A stretch of DNA of 64,000 bases, from positions 1,798,001 through 1,862,000 of the forward strand of contig JAIXMN010000001.1 of assembly GCA_025716815.1 (NCBI GenBank). Reading direction: 5' to 3'. Origin of the DNA: Dichotomocladium elegans. Its lineage: Eukaryota > Mucoromycota > Mucoromycetes > Mucorales > Lichtheimiaceae. A model generated the notes under the pieces. It made no database searches. It was not told the DNA's origin and was given only the letters and a program-made list of their open reading frames with translations. The position numbers and the translations under genes are program-made. This document shows positions 1-11,449 of this stretch, in pieces. The stretch's first letter is position 1. Every line of letters begins with the position of its first letter.

Positions 1-702
1 CGTACGATCCATCTGTTCTTTTTTAAAACCTTCAAGGGAGAATGGAACGAATCAGAGGGGGGAGGCGAGAGAAGCGTGGGCAGGTAGGTGCACACACACA
101 TATAGACCCGAGACATCATTTGTTCCTTTCGGGATGGGGATGGCAGAATAGGCGTGTCGCATCGCTAAAGTCTATACGCTCAGGCTCAGAGAAAACCCAT
201 TCCTGGTCGCACGTGGGGGGTGGGGGCGTTGTGATGGCTGCTGGTGTAATGCACATGGGGTGAAGTTGCTATTTATGGCATTTCTCGATGCCCACGTTTT
301 GCGATTGCTATGCTGTTCCCCACATGACGGATTTTCATTTTCGTACAAGGTATGGGACATTTTTAGGTCTTTCATCCTCGCCAAGGTCCCAAAATTCGCG
401 AGAAGATGGATTTGGGGGGGTGGGTAGAGAAGAGAAGGAGAGAGAGGGAAAGGCAACTTGGCCTAGTCTCCAAGATCGACATACCTGATTCGTTCCTATT
501 TGGGACTCAAACCAACTTTCTCCGTCCGTCTTCCCTCTCCCCCCCAAAGCATCCCGATCGGCCTTACCCTTTCGCAAAATTAGCGCACTTGCACAAGCTA
601 CAATTCGGCTCTCCAAAATCCAAGGGCGGGGATTTCTGGCTCTACTACATTAAAGCCAAAGGGCCGTTCCGGAATCGGATCCTATTGTTCCTCAAGTCTT
701 TC
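1..702. other. Upstream region of the antiporter gene
   Basis: No gene is supported here. A frame continuous with the antiporter's first exon is open from about 406, but the residues before position 703 are low-complexity and do not look like the family's N-terminus, so this stretch is read as promoter and 5' leader. Confidence 0.4.
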
Positions 703-2982
703 ATGAATTTCTTCGTCACATCAGCATTCGTTGGCGGATTCATCATGGTCTTTGGACTATTGTCCGCCAAGCTGCGCGCAAAACTTTGCATTTCCGAAGC
801 ACGTAAGGACTCAACACTCTGAATTGACTGATCTCTCTCTCTCTCTCTTGCTAATACAAATAAATTACAGCCCTAGCCGTCGTTCTCGGGATAATACTTG
901 GTCCTGCTTGTCTAGGCTTCCTCAGTTTCGAGTCGCCCGAAACACGAGAAATCTGGACGCTAAACATCAGTCGCATTGTGATTGACATCCAGGTATATAC
1001 ACACGCACACACATACTCTCTCTCTCTCTTCGTCTTTACATGTCTCACTCGAATCCATCGTGAAGGTCATGGCCGTCGCTGTCGGGCTACCTAGCCGCTT
1101 TGTCCTCACGGAATGGAAATCTCTCCTTTCGATGCTCTTGCCGGGAATGTGCCTCATGTGGGCCGTCAGTGCTGGTCTCGTCCAAGCGTTTGTGCCAGGC
1201 ATGGACATGGCAAGTGCCCGAAATTCCATTCTGTTTTTCACGTAATGGATCATCGTGATCATGGTTGCTAACAAAAAAAGATTATAGCTCACGGCGCTTA
1301 TGATCGCTTCTTGTTTTACACCCACCGACCCAGTCTTGTCGAGTGCGATTGTTCAGGGCCACTATGCAGAGCGGAACGTTCGTTCTACGCTTCGCCACCT
1401 GATCGCGGCAGAAAGGTAAAACGACTTTTTGGTTTATATAAAGCTGCCTTTCCCCTCCCCCCACCCACCCGATCGGCTAACAAAAAGGTCCCATCGTTGT
1501 CATGTTTAGTGCTGCTAATGACGGCCTCGGTTACCCATTCTTGTTCATTGCCGTCTACTGCATGAAGCTCGGCGGCGCCGAAGGTGCCAAGGAATGGGTT
1601 CTTCATGCAGTCCTGCGAGGCGTCTTCCTCTCTATTGCCATAGGCATCGTACTCGGCATGGTGGGCCGTTTCTTGCTCAAGCAATGTCATAAACGGTACG
1701 TTCATTGGTCCCTTTCTCCTCGCCCCCGCCCCCGCTCCCACCGGGGCTCCTGCCTTCTCTATTCGCTTCGTTCGTGGTTATCTAAACAAAAGTTGCTCTT
1801 CCTATAGGAAAATGATTGACGCCGAGTCCCTCCATATTGCGTCCTTTGGCATGGCGGTAGGTTTATCAACATTGTTTTGCAAAAAAAAAAAAAGTTGACT
1901 GATCTCTCCCCCCCATGCCATAACTAGCTCTTCTTGCTCGGTGTGGTTTCCCTTATTTTCAGTGACGATCTTCTGGCCTGCTTTGCCGCAGGATGCGCGC
2001 TCTCATGGGATGAGTGGTATAAAACCAATACGAACCGAGTATACTTTTCGGAGGTAATATAGACTTGGCTTTGTGATGTTATGTCTGGCTATTGTACTGA
2101 TCTCGTAACAGATTCTTGATCCCTTTCTCAATATCGTCATCTTCACGTTTATCGGTGCAACAATGGTAAAAAAAAAAAAACCATCAACCGTGATGACCAA
2201 AAGTCCTTTTTTTTTTTACTTAACGCTTCTGTGCGCCATCCTATTGTGCGTGTATATAGCCCTGGCACGAATTTGCAGCTGTTTCGATTTGGCGTCTCGT
2301 CGTCTTGGCCATCCTCGTGCTCCTGTTACGAAGACTGCCCTCGACATTACTTCTCTACAAGATTACGCCTGCCATCCTTGACTGGAAGGAGGCCCTTTTC
2401 GCCGGATGGTTTGGCCCCATTGGTGTTGGTGCGGTATGTAAAAAAAAAGAACCAGCTGCTGTCCGCTGTTCCATGCATGTACAGGTTGGATCTCATGTGG
2501 CTGATCTTATGTAGGTCTTCTACTACGGTGTGGCGATCGAGAACTTTGAACCGCATGGCCCGTTCGCCTATGCTCGTGAGATACTCTACCCTGTAGTATA
2601 CTTCATTGTCCTTGCGTCGGTGATCGTGCACGGTTTATCGATACCCGCGTACATCGGATACCGGTTCCTCAGAAAGGTCTGGAGTGGCTCTGGTTCTGAC
2701 GAAGAGTCGCTCGCAGACACCGTGAGCGTCATGACCGATGCACAGATCACACTGAACGGCGTAACATTGGTGCGACCGCCACTGCCGATCGTGATGAGTA
2801 TCGGCAAGGAAGGACTCGACGTCGATACCAAGAAAGGGCCGTCCCCGTCCGTGCAAGCAGCCACGGCCGAGAAAGCGACGGACGAGAAAGCTGCCGAAGC
2901 TCCGAAGCATCAGTCGATCACCATCGAGGAAAACCCGCCGACGGGTTCGAGAAACAAACAGGACTCCGGACTGCCCATCTGA
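703..2982 (+). CDS. Na+(K+)/H+ antiporter, fungal Nha1/Sod2 type
   Basis: Predicted plasma-membrane alkali-cation/proton antiporter exporting Na+ or K+ in exchange for H+. Ten exons in continuous phase: 703-802, 871-992, 1066-1209, 1288-1415, 1510-1695, 1808-1856, 1928-2053, 2112-2165, 2260-2433, 2515-2982, giving 516 aa. The start at 703 puts the first membrane helix (about residues 5-22) at the N-terminus, as in the family. Family motifs are visible: FTPTDPVLS at about residues 132-140 and ESAANDG at 164-170, whose Asn-Asp pair is expected in the ion-binding site. About ten further hydrophobic segments follow, then a charged, Pro-rich cytosolic tail of about 100 residues, far shorter than in budding-yeast Nha1 and closer to Sod2. 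Intron 3 has a GC donor (gcaagt at 1210). Introns 1 and 2 contain CT runs. A non-coding upstream exon cannot be excluded. Na+ versus K+ preference cannot be told from sequence. Confidence 0.9.
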
Positions 2983-3480
2983 TTCCAGCATAGATTCTAT
3001 ACCCCATCCAACACCCCCCATACACAACCCAACCATTGTACAAAAACTCACTCCCTCTGTAGATGTACAAATATATCTGGCATTTTTTTTTCCTTTCTGT
3101 ATACGCCTACGTACTCGTCTCGAGCACCATTCAAAATGATATCGAGGTTGGGCAAGATATCTTTGGATTTGATGATCGATGGTCCCCCCCAAAAGCCCGC
3201 TGCGGTTATCTTTTTCTGTCATCTGCCGCACCAGCGCAGACATGCAGCCCTGGGAAGGGGGATCGCCTTCACGTGACATCTCTTTTCCCTTTGCGCCCCC
3301 CCCCATCCACCAATCTGCAGAACAAAAAATATTTATCCGATTAGGCTGCTTGCTGAGGGCTCCTCTGCAAACCCCCCCCCCGCACCGCTCATTGCGCCCA
3401 CTCAAAACATCTATCTCTCCGCACTTTTCTGAAGGTTCTATGAAGCGTCCTTGTACTAGCAAAAAGACAATCATGTGTAT
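2983..3480. other. Intergenic, convergent 3' 'ends
   Basis: About 500 bp between the convergent stop codons of the antiporter and the PEX11 gene. It contains C-rich and T-rich runs and presumably holds both 3' untranslated regions. No coding frame here resembles a protein family. Confidence 0.5.
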
Positions 3481-4459
3481 CTAAGCGGTATCGCGCCATG
3501 CGGCGTAAATCTGGAAGATGGACGCAAAGCCACCAAAGAGGCCGACCAAGACATCCGGAATTAAGCCCTGTTCAAGGGACCAGTGGACAGTGAGAGGAAG
3601 ATAGCTGAGTTTTAAGACGTTGAGGATGAGTAAGTGCCTATTATTCTTTCTCCTTTTTTAGCTTACCCAGAATTGATCATTGTATTCACAAAGATCGAAG
3701 AGCGCTCGGCCTTTATGGATGCCATCTCCTTCTCAGGGTCCTCCTCCAACTCGATATCTCCGGCTTTGATGCGCTTCAGCAGGCTGGTCTCACGCTTCTT
3801 CAGGTTGCGATATTGTTCTGCGAGACGTCCATACTCAAGAATCACATACGCAGCCCAGAAGCGGCAGCTCCAAATGCTGATCTTGTTCGTCTTTTCCTCA
3901 GAGAACGGGATGATATTGTGCGCACCGAGCCAGTAGAGATGCTCGAGGGGATAATAGCAAATGTTGCACCAGTTTTGGATTCGCTCGATGTTGAGTGCCA
4001 GCCGGCTAGCAGGAGGGTGGTATTCGAGATAGTTCATGTATTGTACCATCGGAAGCAGGCCATAGTACCGGAGGAGGATGCGGAAGTCGCTGACTGGCGA
4101 GGAGAGATTCTGAAAGCGCGCGGCTACGCCAGTAACACCACGTCCATTGCGCGAAAAGAACCAGATGATGATTTTTGACCAGTATTGGATGAACTTTTTT
4201 TTTTACGACAGAATGTCAGTTTCACTTCTCCAAGGCTCAAGGACTCTTTGCATATATCCGCAAGATCCTCTCTTGCTCTCACACACACTCTCTCTCCTCT
4301 CATTTGCGTTCTGTTATTTACCATGAGCACTTTATCGGTACCGCGGACAGTGTTGAGGAACCGTACCAAGCGGTCAAGCTGGGGTGTAGAGGGGCCTAGC
4401 AGCTTGGCGATGGCGAGGATATTCATCCGTTCTTTTGCTGCTGCTGCTGGGACAGACAT
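3481..4459 (-). CDS. PEX11: Peroxisomal membrane protein PEX11 family
   Basis: Predicted peroxisomal membrane-elongation protein that helps peroxisomes proliferate. Exons in transcript order: 4322-4459, 3667-4193, 3481-3604, giving 262 aa, the usual PEX11 size. The N-terminus has the family signature: a segment reading LDRLVRFLNTVRGTDKVLM followed by an amphipathic IQYWSKIIIWF helix. A central block rich in Tyr and Trp (NWCNICYYPLEHLYWLG) and a hydrophobic C-terminal helix containing GLIPDVLVGLFGGFASIFQ complete the fold. Intron 1 (4194-4321) carries CT and CA runs; intron 2 is 62 nt. The gene is divergent from NAD kinase with about 316 bp between start codons. Fungi often have several PEX11 paralogues (PEX11, PEX11B/C, PEX25/27), and which one this is cannot be settled here. 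Confidence 0.85.
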
Positions 4460-4775
4460 GGCGAGCGTGTGTGGTAAAAGCGGTGGACGAGAAAGAAGGA
4501 AAGAAAGGTACAGCAACGTACTCGAATTCACATGGATGTTTTCAACCCTAAATCATCTTTTCAACCTCCGTTTCGGAGCTGGGGGATTTTAGTTTTTATT
4601 TGCCCTTGAGGAAGGGAGAAAAAAAGATCATCCTGTCTCTTTTTTTTTTGCATGAACGCAACAAAAACATCTTGTCTTTCCTTTGAAGTTAAATCAATCG
4701 TCCTTCGGAAATGAGCGAGAAGCCCGATAACGTAGGTAAGCATATGAACGAAACGAAAAAAAGGAAGCCATACGG
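4460..4775. promoter_or_regulatory. Shared divergent promoter region, PEX11 / NAD kinase
   Basis: The 316 bp between two divergent start codons must hold both promoters and both 5' leaders. No clear TATA box or factor site could be identified. A short upstream ATG at 4710 on the plus strand could start an extra NAD-kinase exon, but the intron needed would be only 32 nt. Confidence 0.4.
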
Positions 4776-6547
4776 ATGGCCATTCCACCTGACCGACTTG
4801 CTTTGTATGAAGAACGCTCCAGCAAATGCCGTATCGACGAAGGATCCATTTGCGTGATCACCAAAGCGCACGACAGAGGACTCGTATGTCTCACACGACA
4901 ACTTGCCGAGTGGTTGATTACCACCCCTCGTTTTGGAAAAGAGCATCCATTCACAGTGTATGGTTTCCATTTGATGGCAGGCTGTGGTCATCTGAGCTGA
5001 GATGAGTCTTGCCGAAAAGTTATGTAGATGAACATCTCAAGCAGAGCAAGGCATTCAGATATCATCAGCTTGTCGAGGCCAATTCCCTTTTCGCTACAAA
5101 GCTCAAGTTCTGGACGCCGAAGGATTGCCGAGAAAACCCAGACATGTTTCAGATTGTCATTACTGTAAGATAAGATAAAGGCAAAAGAACGTCAGTGTTG
5201 CATCATTGATCGCAGGACCGAGATGACCATAAACAACAACAATAGCTTGGCGGCGATGGCACGGTCCTCTTTGCGAGCTGGCTCTTCCAATTCAGGGTTC
5301 CACCCGTGATACCCTTCCATCTCGGATCGCTCAACTTCCTCGCGCCATTCCCCTACACTGCCCACAATGACACGCTGCGGGATCTCTTTGAGAACGGCTT
5401 CGAGACAACATTGCGCATGCGGCTTTCGTGCACCGTATACCGGGGCCGGGTCGACAAATCCACCACATCGTCGTATGCAGCCACGCTCGATAAATGTAAG
5501 CTGGCCCGAGTAGAAACGTGTTGGATGAAATCGCAGCTCTCGCGCGAGGTCAAGAGAGTGCCGAATGAGGCAGAGCGCGCGGCTATATTTAAGCACATTC
5601 CCCTGTACATCGCCGCTCCGTGCGAGACATACGAGGTGCTCAACGAGCTTGTTGTTGATCGCGGGCCAAACTCGTACATGTCTGTGCTTGAGCTGTTTGG
5701 TGACGAACGCCATCTGACGACGGTCCAAGCAGACGGTCTTGTGATTGCGACGCCCACAGGCTCGACGGCCTACTCGGTAAGTGATATCTGTTTTTTTTTT
5801 TAAAAAAAAAAAATTCGAGTCTCGTTTCCTCATGGGATGGATTTTAGCTTTCTGCCAATGGGCCGCTGACACACCCAGAAATCCATGCAACCCTTGTCAC
5901 GCCCATCTGTCCGCATACGCTCAGTTTTCGTCCAATGATCTTGCCAGAGTCGATGGCCATCCGTGTTTTCGTCCCTTTCAGTAGTAGCCGGTCAGCCTAT
6001 TGCAGCTTTGATGGGAGAAACAGAATCGAACTGAAGCGTAGGTTTTTTTTTTTTTTTTTACCTGATGCCGCGGGCAATCAGTCATACCGTCTATAAGAGG
6101 CTCAACTTTTTTGTGCGTGTGTGTGTGTGTGTTGCGTGTCATGATCCTGGTGTATAAGCTGGCGATCATGTCAGGATTGTCGCTTCGCAGTACCCGTTAC
6201 CCACCGCCGCGCGAATGGGACCCAACGACGACTGGTTCTCGTCCCTCCAGTCATCGCTGACATGGAATGTTCGCACTCGCCAGAAATCTTTCCTCGTCGT
6301 TGAGTCCAGCGAGGGACCAAACGCAGCGGATGCAGAGTATACTATGGCGACAGATCAAGAGGAAGAAGTCTTTGGCTGCTTGCGAGATACTCATACTCCT
6401 TCAAGCCTCAACGGCAGCAGCGGCAGCGGCGAGTCAGGTGCGAGCATGGCCGACATTGATAACGACGATGACGACGACGACGAAGATCCGCTGCCAGGAT
6501 GGTCCGAATTCCAGCTCAGGAGAACGTTCAGCATAAGCAAATGTTAG
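4776..6547 (+). CDS. NAD+ kinase (ATP-NAD kinase, Utr1-like)
   Basis: Predicted ATP-dependent kinase that phosphorylates NAD(H) to NADP(H). Five exons: 4776-4957, 5020-5164, 5246-5776, 5848-6037, 6159-6547, giving 478 aa. The catalytic GGDGT motif sits at the start of exon 3 (LGGDGTVLFASW), followed by the conserved PPVIPFHLGSLNFL block. Further on are NELVVDRGP and the glycine-rich ATPTGSTAYS/LSANGPLTHPE junction spanning intron 3. The residues LKPGDHVRI bridge intron 4, which supports the acceptor at 6158. The C-terminal 100 residues are acidic and Ser-rich, with a run of Asp, and look disordered. Intron 3 holds an adjoining poly(T)/poly(A) tract and intron 4 a (GT)n tract. The start is the first ATG in frame; an upstream exon is possible. 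Cytosolic rather than mitochondrial location is inferred from the lack of a clear presequence. Confidence 0.9.
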
Positions 6548-6832
6548 AATCCTCTCAAACAATCGATAGATTAAAACAGAGCGCCTTCCCCTTCCATACC
6601 AAAAAAGTCTGTATCGGATCAGACTCGTTAGAGATAACATTAACTCACTTGATGAATAGCCCTGGAGCGCGCGGTACGTATTCCTGCCTAAAAAAAAATA
6701 AAGGTTGCATCCCCGCCGATCTCTGGAGCTAAGATCATTCTAAAAAATCGCACGCATGGACCAACAAAACATGCATGTTGAATATTCTTTACAAAAATGT
6801 ATTTCAATTTTTTTTTTTGGAGGGGGGTCTAT

Positions 6833-8523
6833 TTATGCAGATGCCTCTTGTTCCTGTGGCTTCTCCTGTTCCTTCTGTTGCTCTTCCTTCTCCTGCTGCT
6901 GCTCGATCTTAAGCATAGCATCGATCTTCTCCTGCGCCTTCTTCTTGTTCTCCTCAGTCACCCGCGGTTGCTCGGCAAGATAGTAAGCCTTGCGTTCCTT
7001 GAGCTTCTCCAGAGTGGAAGCAATATCGGAGACCTTGGTCGGAACAGTCACCTTTACTTCAAAGAAACCTTCCATCGTAGCCAAGGGCAACTTGAGAGCG
7101 TCGGTCTTGCTCTCCTTGTTGGTGTTGTTGCGCTTGTTACCCTTCTTCTTGCCACCGCCACCCATGAAGAACATATTCTCCTCCTCTCGCTCGGACTTGC
7201 TCTTGAGAGCAAAGCCCTCGGGCGCCTCGACGACTCGCCCGCCCGCCTTGGCGGGAGTGGTGTTGCTCGGGGCGGCCGTACCAGAACCGTTCGCACTTGC
7301 ATCGGACTTGTTCAAAAAGCTTTGCAGAAAATTGGCGAGGTTGTCGCAAAGAGTGATTTCATGCTCGAAAGCGGGAAGGGAAGCCAGCTCAAGTTCCTGC
7401 TTGGCAGCTTCCTCGCGCTTGGCGGCCTCCTCCTGAAGTTTGCGCTGGCGCTCCTGCTCTTTTTTGTACTCACGAAGTTGGCGGAGGAAGGTGTAGTACT
7501 CATCATTGGCCTTGCGATACTCGTCGCGCATCGCCCGGAGCTTCGTATACTCCTCGTCCAAAAGACCCTTAAGACGAGTACGCTCGTCGTAGAGCTTGTT
7601 GCGGCTCTCACGAGCTTGGGTCTGATCCGCCTGAATGTTTCGAAGCTCTGCATTGGCCTTTTCGTACTGCTCGCTTAGCTTCTTAGACTCGCCATCGTCA
7701 ATGTGCTTTCGAAGCTCGTCGTAGATGGTACGCTCCTTATCGATCGCGGCCTGCTGTTCGTCAAGTCCTTCAACAGCCGAGCGATTTCGCTTCAGCGTGG
7801 TGATTTCTTGGAGCATCTAAGTGCTGCCACATGAGCAAAAACCATCCAGAACCTTGTCTTCAGCCCAAGCTCACCTTCTTTTCCTCTACTAATCGCACGC
7901 CACTTTCAATCTTGGCCTCAAGCTCACTATCAGCATCATTGGTCCATTATGTTAGAGAAAAAAAAAACTGTCCTGCTTAGCAACACTTATCCCCTCCGTA
8001 CCTGATCCGCTCATCAACTTCAGCCACGGTCTTGTAGGGCACCTTGGACTGGAGGGCTTTGATGTTTCCAACCTAAATGGTGTGTCGTACATGAGTCATT
8101 TGCGGTCCCACCCTCTTTTTGATCATCCAAAGCTCCATTAGGGGACCAAGCTACCTTTTTACGGATAGAATCATTCAGGGCATCAAGCTGCTCGAAGACG
8201 GCCTGTTTTCCCTTCTTGATTTCTGCCTGTTTATCGCGAAGATCCTGAAGAGTGGCACGGAGCTCGTCACGTCGCGTGTTATCTGCTTTTCCAGGAAGCT
8301 TGTTAATCTTCTCCTTGACGGCATCCTAATCCATCCACGGAGGGGAATCAATCTTTGAGGATCGATGATGATGATGATGATGATGATGATGAAAAACAAG
8401 ATGATGTACCATTTGCTTCTGCAGCTTGTCGATGCGAGCGTTTACTTCCTCGAGGGCTTTCTTGTGTTCTTCTTCATTGGGCTTCTTGAAGTTCGAGGGC
8501 AACTTTGGAGGCGCGTCAACCAT
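6833..8523 (-). CDS. BFR1: BFR1-like coiled-coil, ribosome/mRNP-associated protein
   Basis: Homologue of yeast Bfr1, a polysome- and mRNP-associated protein first found as a suppressor of brefeldin A sensitivity. Exons in transcript order: 8410-8523, 8155-8325, 8002-8072, 7875-7926, 6833-7816, giving 463 aa, close to the yeast length of 470. Nearly the whole protein is predicted to be charged coiled coil. It begins with a Pro-rich leader and helices such as KLQKQMDAVKEKINKLP, and an AEVDERISELEAKIESG segment corresponds to the conserved Bfr1 block. A Gly/Lys-rich basic patch (GGGGKKKGNKRNN) lies near residue 380, and a Gln/Glu-rich tail ends the protein. Intron 1 contains an (ATG)n repeat. 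The gene converges with NAD kinase (285 bp apart) and diverges from the next gene through a 331-bp promoter region. Confidence 0.88.
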
Positions 8524-8854
8524 GATGTTAATACAAGAACAAAAAAAAAGGGAAGGAAAGAGAAAGAAAGCGAGAGAGCGGTGGAAACAAAATAAAGTCA
8601 GAGTCCGTATACTGGACGTGTCACACACACACACACACACACAACACACCGCACCGCACCGAACCGCACGTCCTCCCCAGCCAGCCGCTCCATCTCCCCC
8701 CCCCCACTCACCCAGGAGTTGATAGAAAAACAAGCTCCGCACCTATACATATTATACAGAAGAGCCTGCATATGAAACGGCCCTTTATTCCCTCTCTTTT
8801 CCTCCTTTTTCAACACATCATTTTTATTCTTTTCCTTGTCTATCAGCAAAGGCC
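8524..8854. promoter_or_regulatory. Divergent promoter region with CA microsatellite
   Basis: Interval between the divergent start codons of BFR1 and the 287-aa gene. It contains a (CA)n run at 8622-8642 followed by a C-rich patch near 8690-8710, and purine-rich sequence just upstream of BFR1. No defined factor sites were recognised. Confidence 0.4.
8622..8642. repeat. (CA)n microsatellite
   Basis: About ten uninterrupted CA dinucleotides in the divergent promoter region. Confidence 0.95.
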
Positions 8855-9718
8855 ATGGAAGAGAAGAACCCACCAACACTCTACCACCATCCAGATACAC
8901 ATACCAGATGGACCTGGGTCCGACGTTTTATTGTGAGCTTGTTCATCCTAGCTCTCGTGCTCCACTGCGCAGCTCCCAAGGCCCGCCTGTCACAGCTCTG
9001 GGAAGCTTCTAGTAACAAACACTGCTGCAACCATGATGCCAAAGACGCTCGACAGCAGCAAGAACCCAAAATCGTTCTACACACGGGATTCCCGGTTCCC
9101 GACGCCCTCACAGGACAGACCATCTTGCCCAACCATGCTGCGGCCGTCGCCTTTTCTCCCATGACCGATGATGATGAACGAAGCTCCGGCAGGAGCACCG
9201 TCACCTACGTAGGACAACACCGCACCAAGGCAGGAGAGAGCTGGTGGGATCGTCTTTTTCCTTGGCGCCACGTCCATCTGCATTCGGTTCAGCTCGCCGT
9301 CACGACACATGGTCAGCTGGACCACGTCAGGGCGACCTTGTCCATATGCACATCCGCACGTGATAGCCTCTGGCAAAACATCCCCGACATGCAAAAGTGT
9401 GTGGCGTCCGCGACATCGAGTGTCGTCGTCGTCGACCCGCCTTCGGACGAGGCAGCACCCCAGCTGCTCCCGTTGGGCATCATGGAATGGATCCCTGAGG
9501 AGGCCATCGTCCTGAAGAAAAAACAAATCTATTGGCTCGTTGTCCAGGCCGCCCCGGGCACGGACGAATTCGACTGGGTCTTCGCACAGGTCTCGGGTGG
9601 TGCTGTTGGCGATCGCGGCCTCGCATACCAGTCCGACGCCGGATGGCAGCTCCAGGATGAAAACGACGATGGACAACCCATACCGAGTGTGATTATTACC
9701 GTGACAGACCACAAATAA
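8855..9718 (+). CDS. Single-pass membrane protein of unknown function
   Basis: Intronless 287-aa frame. A short N-terminal part with a basic WTWVRR stretch is followed by one hydrophobic helix at about residues 25-40 (FIVSLFILALVLHCAA), so the protein is a signal-anchored (type II) or secreted protein. The remaining 245 residues look like a beta-rich globular domain: alternating hydrophobic strands, an IYWLVVQAAPGTDEFDWVF block, then a Gly-rich AYQSDAGWQ turn near the end. This pattern resembles, weakly, the bacterial 'choice-of-anchor' beta-sandwich domains, but that is only a resemblance by eye. Five Cys residues lie after the helix. It converges with the Nudix gene, 150 bp away. No function is proposed; the frame is long, begins with ATG, and has codon use like its neighbours, so it is very likely a real gene. 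Confidence 0.75.
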   Translation: MEEKNPPTLYHHPDTHTRWTWVRRFIVSLFILALVLHCAAPKARLSQLWEASSNKHCCNHDAKDARQQQEPKIVLHTGFPVPDALTGQTILPNHAAAVAFSPMTDDDERSSGRSTVTYVGQHRTKAGESWWDRLFPWRHVHLHSVQLAVTTHGQLDHVRATLSICTSARDSLWQNIPDMQKCVASATSSVVVVDPPSDEAAPQLLPLGIMEWIPEEAIVLKKKQIYWLVVQAAPGTDEFDWVFAQVSGGAVGDRGLAYQSDAGWQLQDENDDGQPIPSVIITVTDHK

Positions 9719-9868
9719 TAGCAAAACAAAACAAGTAAAAAAAAAAGGATGGCTGACTGCTTCTCGTTTGTGAACCGTCATGATCCCCGCAATAAAGTTT
9801 CATGCGCATTGCAATTTCTTCCTTTCTTTTTTTAACTACAGTCATGCGTAACGATACAGGGCGTTAAA

Positions 9869-11275
9869 CTATCTTTGGAAGCGTATGGCCCACACGACAT
9901 AGCCAAGCCCGGCACTAATCACCGCAAACCGAAGGAGCAGTGCTGTTATCATTGCTCGTCGGAGAGCGGTTATGTATGCTTTTGTCTGCGTGGACTTGCT
10001 CAATGTCCTAAATCGCCATCTTTTAATCATCGTTGTCTGAACAAGGCCAATGGAACGAACGTCCTGCCAAGCTACTCCTTTACTTACTTGTCTGAGCGAG
10101 CGCTGCGAGGGATGAACATGGTGTAAAGTTCGACGAGCCATTGGACATCGAGGGACGAGAAGCGGGGCAAGGCCGTTGCCATGGCTACAAATGGCTTCTG
10201 CTGCCATGCAGGCCTCCCGCCATTCTCATCGTCCGGTTCGCCTGTCAATTCTATCAGTTCCCGTGTCATACCCAACGTCAGGCCCCAAAGCCGCATTCGG
10301 ATATGGCTGGCGTCCGTAGGGAGGTCAATAGCCGGGAAGCTCACGGTGCCCAGCATGATGCGGGAGATGGGTGCAATCAGACGGGCGTCGCGGCGGCGGG
10401 CGGGAGCCAGCGGTTCCGTGATTGATTGATCAGGATAAGATGTGGGTGATAAAAAGAACCGCAGAGGAACCCCTTTGTTTGGGAACTTTTTTTTTTAAAT
10501 GACTATTCCCTCCGCTTTCCACACGCACCCCCCCAAGGTTTTCTACTTACATTGGACCGCAGCTACTTCGGACTCCTGAATAGTCAGGACAGGTGTCTCA
10601 GGTACCACTTGCAGATAGACTATGAGCATATGCACCGCCCCTTCTGTGTCAGTCTGATGTCTTCCTTAACTCTTTAGCATCCCGGAAGAAAACGAACCAA
10701 AAGGTGTCAGGATCATCATCAGTTTCCCAGTCGCCGACGATGTAATTTCCCGATCGTCAAGCTGACCTATTCGAATGAATGACGGGCTACTGATATCCAG
10801 ACCAATCTCTTCAAGAGTCTCTCGCTCTGCTGTCTCTGTGTCCGTCTCGCCTGGCTCATTCTTGCCTCCCGGAAAAGCAACATGACCCGACCATCTTTTT
10901 GTTATGTGGCATGAGATCAATATTGGCATGAACCAAAAGGTGCCTGCTTTTTTTTTTTTACCTATCCGACTGGCGTGTAGCTCGTTGAATGAACAGGAGC
11001 TCAGGCTCACAGTCTCGGGAGATCCACGGATTGTTGAAGAATTCCTCGACAGTTGTTGGCATCGCAGACATGCCTGAAAGTTGCTTTTCATGAGCCGGAC
11101 GACATCTGAAAATGGCGACGACAGATGCACGACGCGGCTGATCGGGTGGTGAGGGGATATGGAGAGGTTTATTGGTCTGCAGCTGCTGGCAGAGGTTCTT
11201 CAAAGCTAGAAGGTATTAACAAGGCGAGACCGAGCGCTTTTGCGTGATCGACAGCAAGATACCTTGTAGGACCAT
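9869..11275 (-). CDS. Nudix hydrolase with C-terminal membrane anchor
   Basis: Predicted Nudix hydrolase cleaving a nucleoside diphosphate linked to another group; the CoA/NADH diphosphatase branch (yeast Pcd1, NUDT7/8) is the closest by eye. Exons in transcript order: 11263-11275, 10962-11205, 10698-10894, 10551-10640, 10088-10472, 9869-10019, giving 359 aa. Exon 1 is 13 nt and codes MVLQ plus one base. The complete Nudix box GX5EX7REUXEEXGU is present at residues 95-117 (GKNEPGE ... RETLEEIGL), after WSGHVAFPGG. A later PETPVLTIQESEVAAVQWVP stretch matches the domain's C-terminal part. The last exon is basic, then ends with a hydrophobic helix at about residues 335-355 close to the C-terminus, so the enzyme is probably tail-anchored. 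The substrate and target membrane are unknown. Intron 3 uses a weak gttcgt donor. Confidence 0.82.
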
Positions 11276-11449
11276 TTATACTGAAAGGCAAGGAAGAAAC
11301 GGGATGAACCGAAATTTTGATTTTTGAATGAGTCAGCGATCTTTTTTTTTTTCCTCTTTTATCCCTTTTAACGTTTAGCAAGAAGAAAGAAAAGAAAAAA
11401 AGTACAGGGAACGGTTCAAAATGGAGGAAGGTATTGTCTAGGATCAGGA

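Noticed and set aside
4710..4775. Upstream start of NAD kinase (MSEKPDN)
   Set aside because: It is in phase with exon 1 only if an intron of 32 nt is removed, shorter than any other intron in the window.
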